From NCBI GenBank assembly GCA_947630215.1, contig CANRGX010000001.1, positions 62,001 to 126,000 of the forward strand: a stretch of DNA of 64,000 nucleotides, read 5' to 3'. The notes beneath the pieces were generated by a model. That model ran no database searches, was not told the DNA's origin, and worked only from the letters and a program-made list of their open reading frames with translations. The position numbers and the translations under genes are program-made. This document shows positions 1-9,687 of this stretch, in pieces. Each line of letters begins with the position of its first letter. Position 1 is the stretch's first letter. The DNA is from an uncultured Eisenbergiella sp. (GTDB lineage: Bacteria > Bacillota > Clostridia > Lachnospirales > Lachnospiraceae).

Positions 1-775
1 CGCCTGGTTGGAAGCGCTGCCGCAGCTTGGGGAGGTGGAGACGGTTTTCCATTTGATCAGCAGCACCTGTCCGACCAATTCCAACCGGGATGTGGCAGGG
101 GAGATGGAGGAAAATCTGATCGCCACCATTCGGTTTTTGGATGCCTGCGTGACGGCAGAGGTAAAAAAGGTGGTGTTTCTGTCCTCCGGCGGAACCGTGT
201 ACGGCAGGCGCCACACCGGGATCTGCCGGGAGGAGGAGGAAGCTTTTCCCATCACCTCCTACGGCGTGCAGAAGCTGGCCATTGAAAAGATGCTCTATTT
301 GTATTGGGAAATGCACGGGCTGGATTACCGGATCGTGCGGCTTTCCAATCCTTACGGGCCGTACCAGAGGCCGGACGGCGTACAGGGCGTGGTGACCACT
401 TTCACCTGGCGGGCGCTGCACAATATGCCTATCGAAGTGTACGGAGACGGTTCCGTAGTGCGGGATTATATTTATATCGACGATGCGGTGGACGGGATCC
501 TGCGGATCGCGGATCTGCCGGGAAGGCACCGGCTCTATAATCTGGGCCGGGGCGAAGGCCGTTCCGTGCAGGATGTGATCGCCGCCATTGTAGCGGTGCT
601 GGGCCGGGAGCCGGAGGTAATCTTCCGGAAGGGGCGGCCGGTGGATGTGCCGGTCAACGTGCTGGATATCAGCCGTTTTCAGGCGGATTTCGGCGCGTTT
701 TCCCCGGTGTCTTTACAGGAGGGCATCCGCCGGCTGGCCGTATTTATCCGGGAACAGGAAGGAGCCTTGCGTTGA
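1..775 (+). CDS. NAD-dependent epimerase/dehydratase (5' truncated by window start)
   Basis: SDR motifs: VFLSSGGTVYG, YGVQKLAIEK (YxxxK), NPYGPYQRP, DYIYIDDAVDGIL; N-terminal Rossmann GxxGxxG lies outside the window. Confidence 0.85.
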   Translation, partial: AWLEALPQLGEVETVFHLISSTCPTNSNRDVAGEMEENLIATIRFLDACVTAEVKKVVFLSSGGTVYGRRHTGICREEEEAFPITSYGVQKLAIEKMLYLYWEMHGLDYRIVRLSNPYGPYQRPDGVQGVVTTFTWRALHNMPIEVYGDGSVVRDYIYIDDAVDGILRIADLPGRHRLYNLGRGEGRSVQDVIAAIVAVLGREPEVIFRKGRPVDVPVNVLDISRFQADFGAFSPVSLQEGIRRLAVFIREQEGALR

Positions 776-1854
776 GGATCATCGAGCACTATCAGCCAAA
801 ACCCATTTTGCCCGGGGAACAGACGGAGAAGATCTCCGTGGCCATGGCGGTCTATAACAGCGACGCGTATCTGGATCGGGCCATTTTGTCCGTGTTGAAC
901 CAGACGTACCGGAACCTGGAGCTGATTCTGGTGGACGACGGCTCCACGGACAGCTGTCCCCAAATCTGCGACCGGTACGCGGCCCTGGATCCCAGGGTCC
1001 GGGTGATTCACAAGGAAAACGGCGGGCTGTATACCAGCCGGAACGTGGGACTCGAACAGGCCACGGGAGAGTATCTGGCCTTTCTGGACGGGGACGACTG
1101 GGTGGATCCGGATATGTATGAGAGTATGCTGTCCTGTCTGTGGGAACAGGCGGCGGATCTGGTGGCCTGCCGGTATAAACGGGTTTACCGGGATACGACG
1201 GTGGACGGCTCCACGGATCGGGCGGTGGTGATGGAGGGCCAGGAGATGCTGGCCAAGTATCTGGAGGAGGAGGAAGACTTCCTGATTCAGAACGCGGCGT
1301 GGAATAAGCTGTACCGCCGCAGCATCCTGGGCGATCTGCGGTTCCCTGCCCGGTGGTATGAGGATATGCTCTATACGGTTCAGCTTTTGAACCGGACGGC
1401 CCGGAGCGTCTATCTGGATCATGCGTATCATAATTATGTGTGCGACCGCAAAACCAGCATCATGAACCGGGGGCTCAACGAGCGGATCTATACGGATCTG
1501 ATTCCGAACCTGTACGACAGAAGCGCATTTCTGCGGCAGATAGGCCGGGAGGATCTGGCCCTGCTGCAGGACTATTTCCTGTATAAGCGTCTGCTGCTGT
1601 TTTATACCGCCGTGGCGCGCAGCGCCGATCCGCAGAAGGCGGCCCATAAAAAATATCTGAAGCACAGGCTGTATGAGGGCAGGGAACGGTATCCGGCCAT
1701 ATTCGGCATCCCGCAGGCCAATCCCAACGAGTACCGCAAGCTGAAAATTTTCCTGGTTTCCCCGCTTCTGTATATGGCGGTCATGCGGCTGAACGATTCC
1801 GTTGTGCTGCCTGTGAAGCAAAGATACCGGAAAAGCAAAAAGGGGACGACATGA
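772..1854 (+). CDS. Family 2 glycosyltransferase
   Basis: KISVAMAVYNSDAYLDRAILSVLNQTYRNLELILVDDGSTD, FLDGDDWVDPDM; TTG start overlapping the previous stop (TTGA). Confidence 0.9.
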   Translation: MRIIEHYQPKPILPGEQTEKISVAMAVYNSDAYLDRAILSVLNQTYRNLELILVDDGSTDSCPQICDRYAALDPRVRVIHKENGGLYTSRNVGLEQATGEYLAFLDGDDWVDPDMYESMLSCLWEQAADLVACRYKRVYRDTTVDGSTDRAVVMEGQEMLAKYLEEEEDFLIQNAAWNKLYRRSILGDLRFPARWYEDMLYTVQLLNRTARSVYLDHAYHNYVCDRKTSIMNRGLNERIYTDLIPNLYDRSAFLRQIGREDLALLQDYFLYKRLLLFYTAVARSADPQKAAHKKYLKHRLYEGRERYPAIFGIPQANPNEYRKLKIFLVSPLLYMAVMRLNDSVVLPVKQRYRKSKKGTT

Positions 1855-2729
1855 TCGGGGTGCAGTTGTCCGGGGGGCTGGGCAATCAGATGTTTGAATA
1901 CGCCCTCTATCTGAAACTGAAATCCATGGGAAAGCAGGTGAAGATGGACGATTTCACCTGTTATGGGCCGACAGATCGGAAGAATATGCTGGGTATCTTC
2001 GGCGTTTCCTATGAACGGCTGTCGGAGGCAGAGTATATTGCGCTGACGGATTCTTCCCTGCGCCTGACCCAGCGGATCCGCCGGAAAATAACCGGCCGCC
2101 GGGATCTGTCCTACCGGGAGCGCAGCGCCAACTACGACCCGGAGGTTCTGACGCGGGAACCGGCGCTTTTGCTGGGTTGCTTCCAGACGGAAAAATATTT
2201 TATAGACATTGCCGATCAGGTGCGGGAGGCCTATCGGTTCCGGGGATATGAGCCGGCGGGAGCGGATCGGGAATATGACCGGCGGATTCGGGAAAGCCTT
2301 TCCGTGGGGGTGCATATCCGGCGGGGAGATTATCTGGATCCGAAATACAGCGCCCTTTACCGGGGGATCTGCGACGACGGGTATTATGAAAGGGCCATGC
2401 TCCGGATCCAATCCGAGTTTCCGGAGGCGGAATTTTTCTTCTTTTCCAACGATCCCGAGTGGGTGAAAAAACACTATCAGGGCCCCCGTGTGACTGTGAT
2501 AGAAGGACATACGGAGGAGAACGGTTTTGCCGATCTGTATCTGATGAACCGCTGCCGGCACCAGATCATCGCCAACAGTTCCTTTTCCTGGTGGGCAGCC
2601 TGGCTGAATGCCAATCCGGACAAGCGGGTGATCGCGCCAAAGCGGTGGCTGAACGTGGATCCTTTGGGGAAGGCGGGCGTGCGGGAAGCCTGCACGGATA
2701 TTTATACGAAAGAAATGATTTTACTTTGA
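1851..2729 (+). CDS. GT11 alpha-1,2-fucosyltransferase-like
   Basis: GGLGNQMFEYALYLKL and HIRRGDYLD, NSSFSWWAAWLN motifs; ATGA overlap. Confidence 0.9.
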   Translation: MIGVQLSGGLGNQMFEYALYLKLKSMGKQVKMDDFTCYGPTDRKNMLGIFGVSYERLSEAEYIALTDSSLRLTQRIRRKITGRRDLSYRERSANYDPEVLTREPALLLGCFQTEKYFIDIADQVREAYRFRGYEPAGADREYDRRIRESLSVGVHIRRGDYLDPKYSALYRGICDDGYYERAMLRIQSEFPEAEFFFFSNDPEWVKKHYQGPRVTVIEGHTEENGFADLYLMNRCRHQIIANSSFSWWAAWLNANPDKRVIAPKRWLNVDPLGKAGVREACTDIYTKEMILL

Positions 2730-2747
2730 CGAAACGGGAGAAAAAGA

Positions 2748-4508
2748 ATGCTGGCGATTCTGCAAAAACTGATGGGCATTTTGAATAAGGAGCAGAAACG
2801 GAAGGTAGCGGGCCTGGGCGTCATGATTTTTATCGGCGCTCTGCTGGAAATGCTGGGCGTGGGTCTGATCATTCCTGTGGTGGAAGGCGTAATGCGGGCG
2901 GACAGCCTGCTGGAGAAAAGCTATATCCGGTTCCTGGGACAGTTCCTGCCGTTTTCCGAGCCCAGGGAATGGCTGCTGTTTCTCATCGCTTCCATTATCA
3001 CCGTCTTTTTCGCCAAGAACGCGTATCTGCTGCTGCAGACCTATGTCCAGAGTAAATTTGTCAACAACAATCAGTCGGAAACCATCAGCTATATGCTGGA
3101 GGAGTATTTGAACCGTCCCTACGAATACTATTTGAACGCGGATATCCCCACGATTTTCCGCACCATAGACGGCGATGTGCCCAAGGTCTTTACCGTGCTG
3201 ATGGAGTTTATCCAGCTGGCCACCGAACTGATGGTTTCGGCGGTGCTGGGCGTCACGCTGCTGGTGGTGGATCCGGGAATGACCATCATGATTATGGTGA
3301 TCATGGTAGGACTGACAATGCTGGTCATCACGGTGTTAAAACCCACCTTGAACCGGCTGGGGAGCGCCACCCAGCGGCTGCAGAGTCAGATGGGAAAGTG
3401 GCGGCTGCAGTCCATTTATGGGATCAAGGACGTTAAGATCCTGAACAAGGAGCATTATTTCGCCTCCAGCTTCGGAAAATATTCCGCCCGCAACGCCAGG
3501 CTGCAGACCCGGTACATGGTGCTCAACAGCGCGCCCCGGCTTCTGATTGAAACCTTCAGCATCTGCGGCATTCTGGGCTATCTGGCCTGGTGCATTTTAA
3601 GCGGCGCGGATCTGTCGGAGCTGGTGCCCCATATTTCGGCCTTCGCGGTGGCGGCCATGCGGCTGATGCCCTCTGTCAACCGGATCAACACCCATATGAG
3701 CAATATCGCTTTCTATGAGCCCAGCGTCAATTATGTCTATGAAAATGTGGATTTCACTTCCTACCGGCTCCACGGCAGGTATCAGCGGGACAAGGCCGCC
3801 GATACGGCGCCCATGGAACTGAAGAAGGAAATTCGCATGGAGGATGTAAGCTACGTTTATCCCGGCACGGACAAGCTCATTTTGGAGCACGCCGAAATGG
3901 TGGTGCCCATGGGAAAATCCGTGGGCGTCATGGGGCCTTCCGGGGCGGGAAAGTCCACGGCGGTGGACGTGCTGCTGGGGCTTTTGCGCGTCAGGGGCGG
4001 AAGGATTCTGTGCGACGGCAGGGATATTTTTGAAAATTACGATTCCTGGCTTTCCCATATCGGCTATATCCCACAGACCATCTATCTGACCGACGATTCC
4101 ATCCGGGAAAACATCGCCTTCGGCGTGGCCCGGGAGGAGATTGAGGATAAGCGTATCTGGGAGGTGCTTAAGGAGGCCCAGTTGGAGGAATTTGTAAAGG
4201 AGCTGCCGGACGGCATCCACACCACCATCGGCGAGCGGGGCGTGCGCATTTCCGGCGGGCAGCGGCAGCGGCTGGGCATCGCCAGGGCGCTGTACCACAA
4301 TCCGGAAATTCTGGTGTTCGACGAGGCCACCAGCGCGCTGGATACCGATACGGAGAGCGCCATCATGGAGGCCATCGACAGCTTCCACGGGCGGAAAACG
4401 CTGATCATCATCGCCCACCGGCTGCGTACCATTGAAAACTGCGATATGATTTACAAGGTGGACAAGGGCAAGATTGTGCAGACCACCCTGAAAGCGGAGG
4501 CACACTGA
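2748..4508 (+). CDS. ABC transporter, fused TMD-NBD, PglK-like oligosaccharide flippase
   Basis: Walker A GPSGAGKST, signature RISGGQRQRLGIARAL, Walker B ILVFDEATSALD; TMD with FAVAAMRLMPSVNRIN. Confidence 0.88.
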   Translation: MLAILQKLMGILNKEQKRKVAGLGVMIFIGALLEMLGVGLIIPVVEGVMRADSLLEKSYIRFLGQFLPFSEPREWLLFLIASIITVFFAKNAYLLLQTYVQSKFVNNNQSETISYMLEEYLNRPYEYYLNADIPTIFRTIDGDVPKVFTVLMEFIQLATELMVSAVLGVTLLVVDPGMTIMIMVIMVGLTMLVITVLKPTLNRLGSATQRLQSQMGKWRLQSIYGIKDVKILNKEHYFASSFGKYSARNARLQTRYMVLNSAPRLLIETFSICGILGYLAWCILSGADLSELVPHISAFAVAAMRLMPSVNRINTHMSNIAFYEPSVNYVYENVDFTSYRLHGRYQRDKAADTAPMELKKEIRMEDVSYVYPGTDKLILEHAEMVVPMGKSVGVMGPSGAGKSTAVDVLLGLLRVRGGRILCDGRDIFENYDSWLSHIGYIPQTIYLTDDSIRENIAFGVAREEIEDKRIWEVLKEAQLEEFVKELPDGIHTTIGERGVRISGGQRQRLGIARALYHNPEILVFDEATSALDTDTESAIMEAIDSFHGRKTLIIIAHRLRTIENCDMIYKVDKGKIVQTTLKAEAH

Positions 4509-4556
4509 GGGGAGTCCTCCGGTGTTTGCCAAAAAAGGAGCGGACATACGGGACAT

Positions 4557-6083
4557 ATGCGAAAACTTTGGGAAACGATACAGAAGAATACGGACAGATG
4601 GGCGGCGGTTCTCTGGCTGGCGGTTTTTGCCGGCAGCCTGATCCCGCTTTTGTATTTGTCGCGCTATGCCGTGCCGGGCTGTGACGACTATACCTACGGG
4701 ATCCGGACCCATGGCGCCTGGCTGGATACCGGGTCGCTGGCGGCCGTGCTTCGGGCGGCGCTGTCTACCACGGTGGAATACTGGCATAACTGGCAGGGCA
4801 CATATGCTTCGATCTTTCTGATGACCCTTTCTCCCGGCCTGCTGGATGAGAAATGGTATTTTCTGACCACCTTTCTGATGACGGGAATGATCTGTTTGAG
4901 CATCTGGTCGCTTCTGCATACGGTGCTGGTCCGGTACGTCTGTCCTGCGGCTCCCCGGGGGCAAAAAGCGATTGGCATTCTGGTGGTCCTGTTTTTGTGC
5001 CTGCAGACGATGGTGGCGCCCTCCGACGGACTGTACTGGTACAACGGGGCGCTGCACTATGTGTTCATGGAATCGGTGCTGTTTTTTCAGGCCGCCCTTC
5101 TTCTGACGATCTGCCGGACCCAAAAGGGATCGTTAAAAGCGGCCGGAGTGCTTTTGTCCGGATTGCTGGCGTTCGTGCTGGGCGGCGCCAATCTGCTGAC
5201 CGGACTGCAGTCCTGTATTCTGACGGCGTTTCTGGCGCTGCTTCTTTTCCGGCAGGCCGTGCGAAGCGCCGTAGACAGCGTGCGGAGCCGTCTCTGGATC
5301 CTGTTTCCCCTGACAGTCAATCTGGCAGGGTTTGCGCTTAACGTTCTGGCGCCGGGCAACAGCGTGCGGGAGACCACCGCGGCGGGAATGGGGGCCGTTT
5401 CGGCCATTCTCCTGTCCTTTTACTGGGCGGCGGTCTTCATAACGGAATGGATGGAGCCGCTGGCGATAGTCTGCTTTTTCCTGCTGCTTCCCGTCCTGTG
5501 GAAGCTGACCAGGGAATCCCGTGCCAAATTCTTTTTCCCGCCGGCGGCGGCAGCGGTAAGCTATTGCGTTTTTGCCGCCATGTTTACCCCCACCCTTTAC
5601 GCCACTTCCAGCGAAGGACCGGATCGCTGCAAGAATATTATGCGGATTGTGCTTTATCTGCTGGTGTTTCTCAATCTGTTAAACGATCTGGGCTGGCTGG
5701 GCGCGCATCGCCGGGAACACCTGATCTGCCGGATCCTGAGACTGGCAGAGGAACGCTACGCTGCCTGGCTGTTGTGCGCCAGCCTGGCGGCGGGACTGAT
5801 TTTTGTGCTTCCGGCGGATAAAAACAGCTTCACCAGCGTTTCCGCCCTGCGCTCTCTTGTAAACGGGGAAGCGGTGCAGTATTATGCGGAGAATGAAGCG
5901 CGCATCGCGCTCTACCGGGACGAAAGCCTGCCGGATGTGACGATTTCCTATCTGACGGCAAAGCCCTATCTGCTCTTTAAGGAGGATGTGGGAAACGAGG
6001 GGAGCAGCGACTACTGGCTCAATCTTTCCGTTGTGGGCTATTATCGGAAAAACAGCGTAACCGTGGTGGAGGCACAGAAATGA
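4557..6083 (+). CDS. DUF6056-like polytopic membrane protein (GT-C-like)
   Basis: Multiple TM segments; GCDDYTYGIRTHGAWLDT..WHNWQGTYASIFLM motif, shared with the 59884-61380 protein. Confidence 0.75.
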   Translation: MRKLWETIQKNTDRWAAVLWLAVFAGSLIPLLYLSRYAVPGCDDYTYGIRTHGAWLDTGSLAAVLRAALSTTVEYWHNWQGTYASIFLMTLSPGLLDEKWYFLTTFLMTGMICLSIWSLLHTVLVRYVCPAAPRGQKAIGILVVLFLCLQTMVAPSDGLYWYNGALHYVFMESVLFFQAALLLTICRTQKGSLKAAGVLLSGLLAFVLGGANLLTGLQSCILTAFLALLLFRQAVRSAVDSVRSRLWILFPLTVNLAGFALNVLAPGNSVRETTAAGMGAVSAILLSFYWAAVFITEWMEPLAIVCFFLLLPVLWKLTRESRAKFFFPPAAAAVSYCVFAAMFTPTLYATSSEGPDRCKNIMRIVLYLLVFLNLLNDLGWLGAHRREHLICRILRLAEERYAAWLLCASLAAGLIFVLPADKNSFTSVSALRSLVNGEAVQYYAENEARIALYRDESLPDVTISYLTAKPYLLFKEDVGNEGSSDYWLNLSVVGYYRKNSVTVVEAQK

Positions 6084-7126
6084 TCGCAACGATGCTGTCC
6101 AAGGGGCAGGGACTGGGCAATCAGCTTTTCTGCTATGTGACCTGCCGCTGTATTGCCAAAAAGAAGGGACTGGATTTTTCCATCCTGGGAGCAGAGACGC
6201 TGGCAAACAATATCCACAGCCGGTGCGGCCTGTATTTCATGGATCTGGACTTCGGAAAAGAAGCCGCCAGGGAGGACTTCCCCAACGTCTATCAGGAACG
6301 GGAGGATCGGCTGTACCTGGGCAATTCCCGGCACGATATGCAGCACGGCTGTTATGTGTCGGGCGCGGATCCCGCCCTGTTTGAGGTGCCCGACGGGACG
6401 CTGCTTTTGGGCAATCTCCAGGCGGAGGCGTATTTTCTGGAATACAAGGACGAGATCAAAAACTGGCTGCGGGTAAAGCCCGAATACGACTGCTATGAGT
6501 TCTCCCGGGAGCATCTTTGTATCCTCCATCTGCGCTGTTCCGACTATCTGGATTTTCCGGAAATGTATCTGCGCAAAAAGTACTGGCAGGACGGCATGAA
6601 ACAGATGAAACGGATCGATCCGCAGATGGAGTTTCTCATCGTGACCAACGATGTGAAGGAGGCGGGAAAAATCCTGCCCGGCATTCCGGCCTGCAATTTC
6701 GATCTGGCCAAGGATTACACGATCTTAAAAAACGCCAAATACCTGCTTTTGGCCAACTCCTCCTTCGCCTATTTTCCGGCGCTGTGTTCCGAAACGGTAC
6801 GTTATATTCTGGCGCCCAAGTACTGGGCGCGGCACAATGTTTCGGACGGTTATTGGGCTTCGGAGCAGAACATTTACGAAGGCTGGCACTATATGGACAG
6901 AAAGGGCCGGGTGTTTACCGCCCAGGAGTGCCGGCAGGAGCTGGCCGCTTACCGGGCGCAGTCGCCCAACTACCGGCGCTTGAACCAACCGCCGGAGGGG
7001 CTGCAGAAATGGCTGTGGGAGAAGGAAAGTAAACTTTTGTACCGGCGCCACCGGATCCTGCGGCTGTACCGGGGATTCCTGCGCAGGATGAGGGTCGCTC
7101 TGGGAAGGGAGAGTCAGGGAAAATGA
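6080..7126 (+). CDS. Divergent GT11-like glycosyltransferase
   Basis: GQGLGNQLFCYVTCRCIA N-terminus; altered HLRCSDYL motif in place of HxRRGDY; NSSFAYFPALCS. Confidence 0.7.
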   Translation: MIATMLSKGQGLGNQLFCYVTCRCIAKKKGLDFSILGAETLANNIHSRCGLYFMDLDFGKEAAREDFPNVYQEREDRLYLGNSRHDMQHGCYVSGADPALFEVPDGTLLLGNLQAEAYFLEYKDEIKNWLRVKPEYDCYEFSREHLCILHLRCSDYLDFPEMYLRKKYWQDGMKQMKRIDPQMEFLIVTNDVKEAGKILPGIPACNFDLAKDYTILKNAKYLLLANSSFAYFPALCSETVRYILAPKYWARHNVSDGYWASEQNIYEGWHYMDRKGRVFTAQECRQELAAYRAQSPNYRRLNQPPEGLQKWLWEKESKLLYRRHRILRLYRGFLRRMRVALGRESQGK

Positions 7127-7872
7127 GATGGAAGGACGGCAGGCTGCAGCTTCCCGAGGTGACGCTGATGGCGGTGACCAGCGTAAAGGTCTGGGAGACG
7201 GTTTGCGCCATGCGCTACAGCATGCGCGGAATCGACTTTGGGGACTGCGTGCTGGTGAGTCATAAGAAACCGCTGTATCTGCCCGGGACGATCCGGTTTG
7301 CCAAAACGGACAGACTGAAGAACATCGACGATTTCAATTATCAGATGCTCTATGAAATGGGGAAATTCGTGCATACGGATTTTGTGATGCTGGTGCATTA
7401 CGACGGGTTTGTAGTGCATCCGGAAATGTGGCAGGAGGCGTTTCTGGAATACGATTATATCGGCGCCCCCTGGCCCGTGCCAAACGACGACTTTACCTAC
7501 CGGGACATTCACGGCAATCTCTGCCGGGTGGGCAACAGCGTGGGCATCCGCAGCAAACGGCTGCTGGAGTTTCCAAAAGCGGCGGGTCTCCCCTTTGAGG
7601 CGGATCACGGATATTTTCACGAGGACGGGTTTTTGTGCTGTAAAAACCGGCATTTGCTGGAGGCGGCGGGCATGCGTATCGCGCCGCTTGAGGTGGCGAA
7701 GTATTTTTCCCATGAGACCATGATCCCGGAGATTGAAGGGATCACCCCGTTTGCGTTCCACAAGTGGGCCGGCACAAACGCCGGCTATCCGAAATTCAAA
7801 GGGACGCCCCGGCTGCTGCTTTTGATCAACCGGCGTGTAAAGCGTCTGTTTTCAGGACCGGATCGGCAGTGA
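7123..7872 (+). CDS. DUF5672 family putative glycosyltransferase
   Basis: LPEVTLMAVTSVKVWETVCAMRYSMRGIDFG..LVHYDGFVVHPEMW..YDYIGAPWP..VGNSVGIRSKRLLEF. Confidence 0.85.
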   Translation: MRWKDGRLQLPEVTLMAVTSVKVWETVCAMRYSMRGIDFGDCVLVSHKKPLYLPGTIRFAKTDRLKNIDDFNYQMLYEMGKFVHTDFVMLVHYDGFVVHPEMWQEAFLEYDYIGAPWPVPNDDFTYRDIHGNLCRVGNSVGIRSKRLLEFPKAAGLPFEADHGYFHEDGFLCCKNRHLLEAAGMRIAPLEVAKYFSHETMIPEIEGITPFAFHKWAGTNAGYPKFKGTPRLLLLINRRVKRLFSGPDRQ

Positions 7873-7887
7873 GGATGGAGGAGAAAA

Positions 7888-8769
7888 ATGGTATACGACT
7901 GTTTTCAATTTTTCAATGAACTGGATATTCTGAAGCTGCGGATGCACGTCATGAACGATGTGGCGGACCGGTTTGTGGTGAGCGAGTCCACCGTAACCTT
8001 TTCCGGGGAGAAAAAACCGCTGTATTTTCAGGAAAACCGGGAGATGTTCGCGGAATTTGCGGATAAGATTATTTACCGCGTGGTGGACGATACGCCCATG
8101 GACGTCAGTCCTTTCTTACGGGACAGCCACCAGAAATGCGCCGTGGCAAGAGGGCTTGCGGGGGCAGATCCGGAGGACGTGGTCATTTTTTCGGACGTGG
8201 ATGAGATCCCCAATCCCGAAGCGGTGAAAAAGGTGCTGGAAAAGTTTGACGACAGTAAGATCTACGCGCTGGCCCAGCGGAATTTTTACTGCTATCTGGA
8301 TATGGAGGAGACCTCCGGCAATCTGCTTTCCATTACGGGGGAATTTGACGGCTTTGAAGGAAGCGCCCGGAAATGGCTGGGCACCAAGATCTGTAAATAT
8401 CGTATGCTGGAACGCTATACCACGGAACAGCTGCGCGACAAGGCGCAGAAATCCCTGATGGTGCGCGTGCCGGACGGCGGATGGCATTTTTCCTACATGG
8501 GAGGCGGGAAAAACGAATCCGTGGAAAAAAGGGTGAAATATAAGATCAAAAGCGCGGCCCATCAGGAGTACAATAACCGCGCCACCCTTTCCCAGGTGCG
8601 GAAGAATATCCGCAGCCACCAGGATATCCTGGGACGGGAAAGCCGGTTTGAGATCGTGCCTGTGGACGAAAGCTATCCGGCCTATCTGCGGGAACACCTG
8701 GACGAATACCGGTATCTGATGTATCCTGTCAAGACCACCATTTTTGACCGTCTGCGGGGAAGGAACTGA
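7888..8769 (+). CDS. GT17 family (MGAT3-like) glycosyltransferase
   Basis: MVYDCFQFFNELDILKLRMHVMNDVADRFVVSESTVTFSG, FSDVDEIPNP, GGWHFSYMGG. Confidence 0.88.
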   Translation: MVYDCFQFFNELDILKLRMHVMNDVADRFVVSESTVTFSGEKKPLYFQENREMFAEFADKIIYRVVDDTPMDVSPFLRDSHQKCAVARGLAGADPEDVVIFSDVDEIPNPEAVKKVLEKFDDSKIYALAQRNFYCYLDMEETSGNLLSITGEFDGFEGSARKWLGTKICKYRMLERYTTEQLRDKAQKSLMVRVPDGGWHFSYMGGGKNESVEKRVKYKIKSAAHQEYNNRATLSQVRKNIRSHQDILGRESRFEIVPVDESYPAYLREHLDEYRYLMYPVKTTIFDRLRGRN

Positions 8770-8774
8770 GCGTT

Positions 8775-9668
8775 ATGCCGAAGGTATCCATCTGCATTCC
8801 AGCCTACAAAAATCCGGCGGGGATTGCGCGTCTGCTGTCCTCTGTAAAGGAACAGACTTATAGTGACTACGAGGTGATTGTGACGGACGATTCGCCGGAT
8901 GACAGTGTGGAAAAGGCCGTTTGGGAAGCGGGCCTTCCCGGCCTGCGCTATCAGAAAAATCCGGCCCGTCTGGGCGCCACCCAAAACTGGAACGAGGCGG
9001 TGCGTCTTTCTCGGGGCAGTTATATGAAGATGATGCACCATGACGACTGGTTTGCCGGGCCGGACAGCCTGGAGCGGCTGGTAAAGCTGCTGGAGGATAC
9101 GCCCGGGGCAGCGCTTGCCTTCTGCGGTACCCGGCAGGTGGATCTGACGGGGGAAAAGGCGCCCTATGACCGGCACATCACACCGCGGCAGCTGGATCTG
9201 ATCCGGGGGGACTTTCGCAGCCTGTTTCTGGGCAATTATATCGGCGCGCCCAGCGCGGTCCTTTATAAAAGGACCGGTTTGGAATATGCGAAGGAACTGA
9301 CCTGGCTGGTGGATGTGGAGTATTATATGCGCCTTCTGCAGCAGAATCCCTGCTTCGTTTCCACCACGGATCCGCTGATCTGTATCGGCGTCAGCGAAAG
9401 CCAGCTGACCCGCCAGTGCAGTCAGGACGGGGATCTGAATCTGTATGAATACGGCTTTTTGTACCGGGAATTTCAGCTTTCGGAAAAGACCGGGTATCAA
9501 AAAAAGCTGATAGAGGTGGCGCTGACCTACCATAAGCCCTATGCGGCCGTAAAACCTTACGGCATCGGGTATGGGGCATACACCCGGGCCTTTTGGCAAA
9601 AGAAAGGCGCGGATTTGCTGTTTTTGGCGGGGGTGGCGAAAAGAAAGCTGACGGGCGCAAAAAGGTAA
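8775..9668 (+). CDS. Family 2 glycosyltransferase
   Basis: KVSICIPAYKNPAGIARLLSSVKEQTYSDYEVIVTDDSPDDS, MMHHDDWFAG. Confidence 0.9.
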   Translation: MPKVSICIPAYKNPAGIARLLSSVKEQTYSDYEVIVTDDSPDDSVEKAVWEAGLPGLRYQKNPARLGATQNWNEAVRLSRGSYMKMMHHDDWFAGPDSLERLVKLLEDTPGAALAFCGTRQVDLTGEKAPYDRHITPRQLDLIRGDFRSLFLGNYIGAPSAVLYKRTGLEYAKELTWLVDVEYYMRLLQQNPCFVSTTDPLICIGVSESQLTRQCSQDGDLNLYEYGFLYREFQLSEKTGYQKKLIEVALTYHKPYAAVKPYGIGYGAYTRAFWQKKGADLLFLAGVAKRKLTGAKR

Positions 9669-9687
9669 AAGAAGGAACAAAAGCGGC

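Noticed and set aside
3597-5123. 508-aa minus-strand ORF
   Set aside because: Spans the ABC transporter and DUF6056 genes antisense; composition (H/Q/R/P-rich) typical of a shadow ORF with no recognisable motif.
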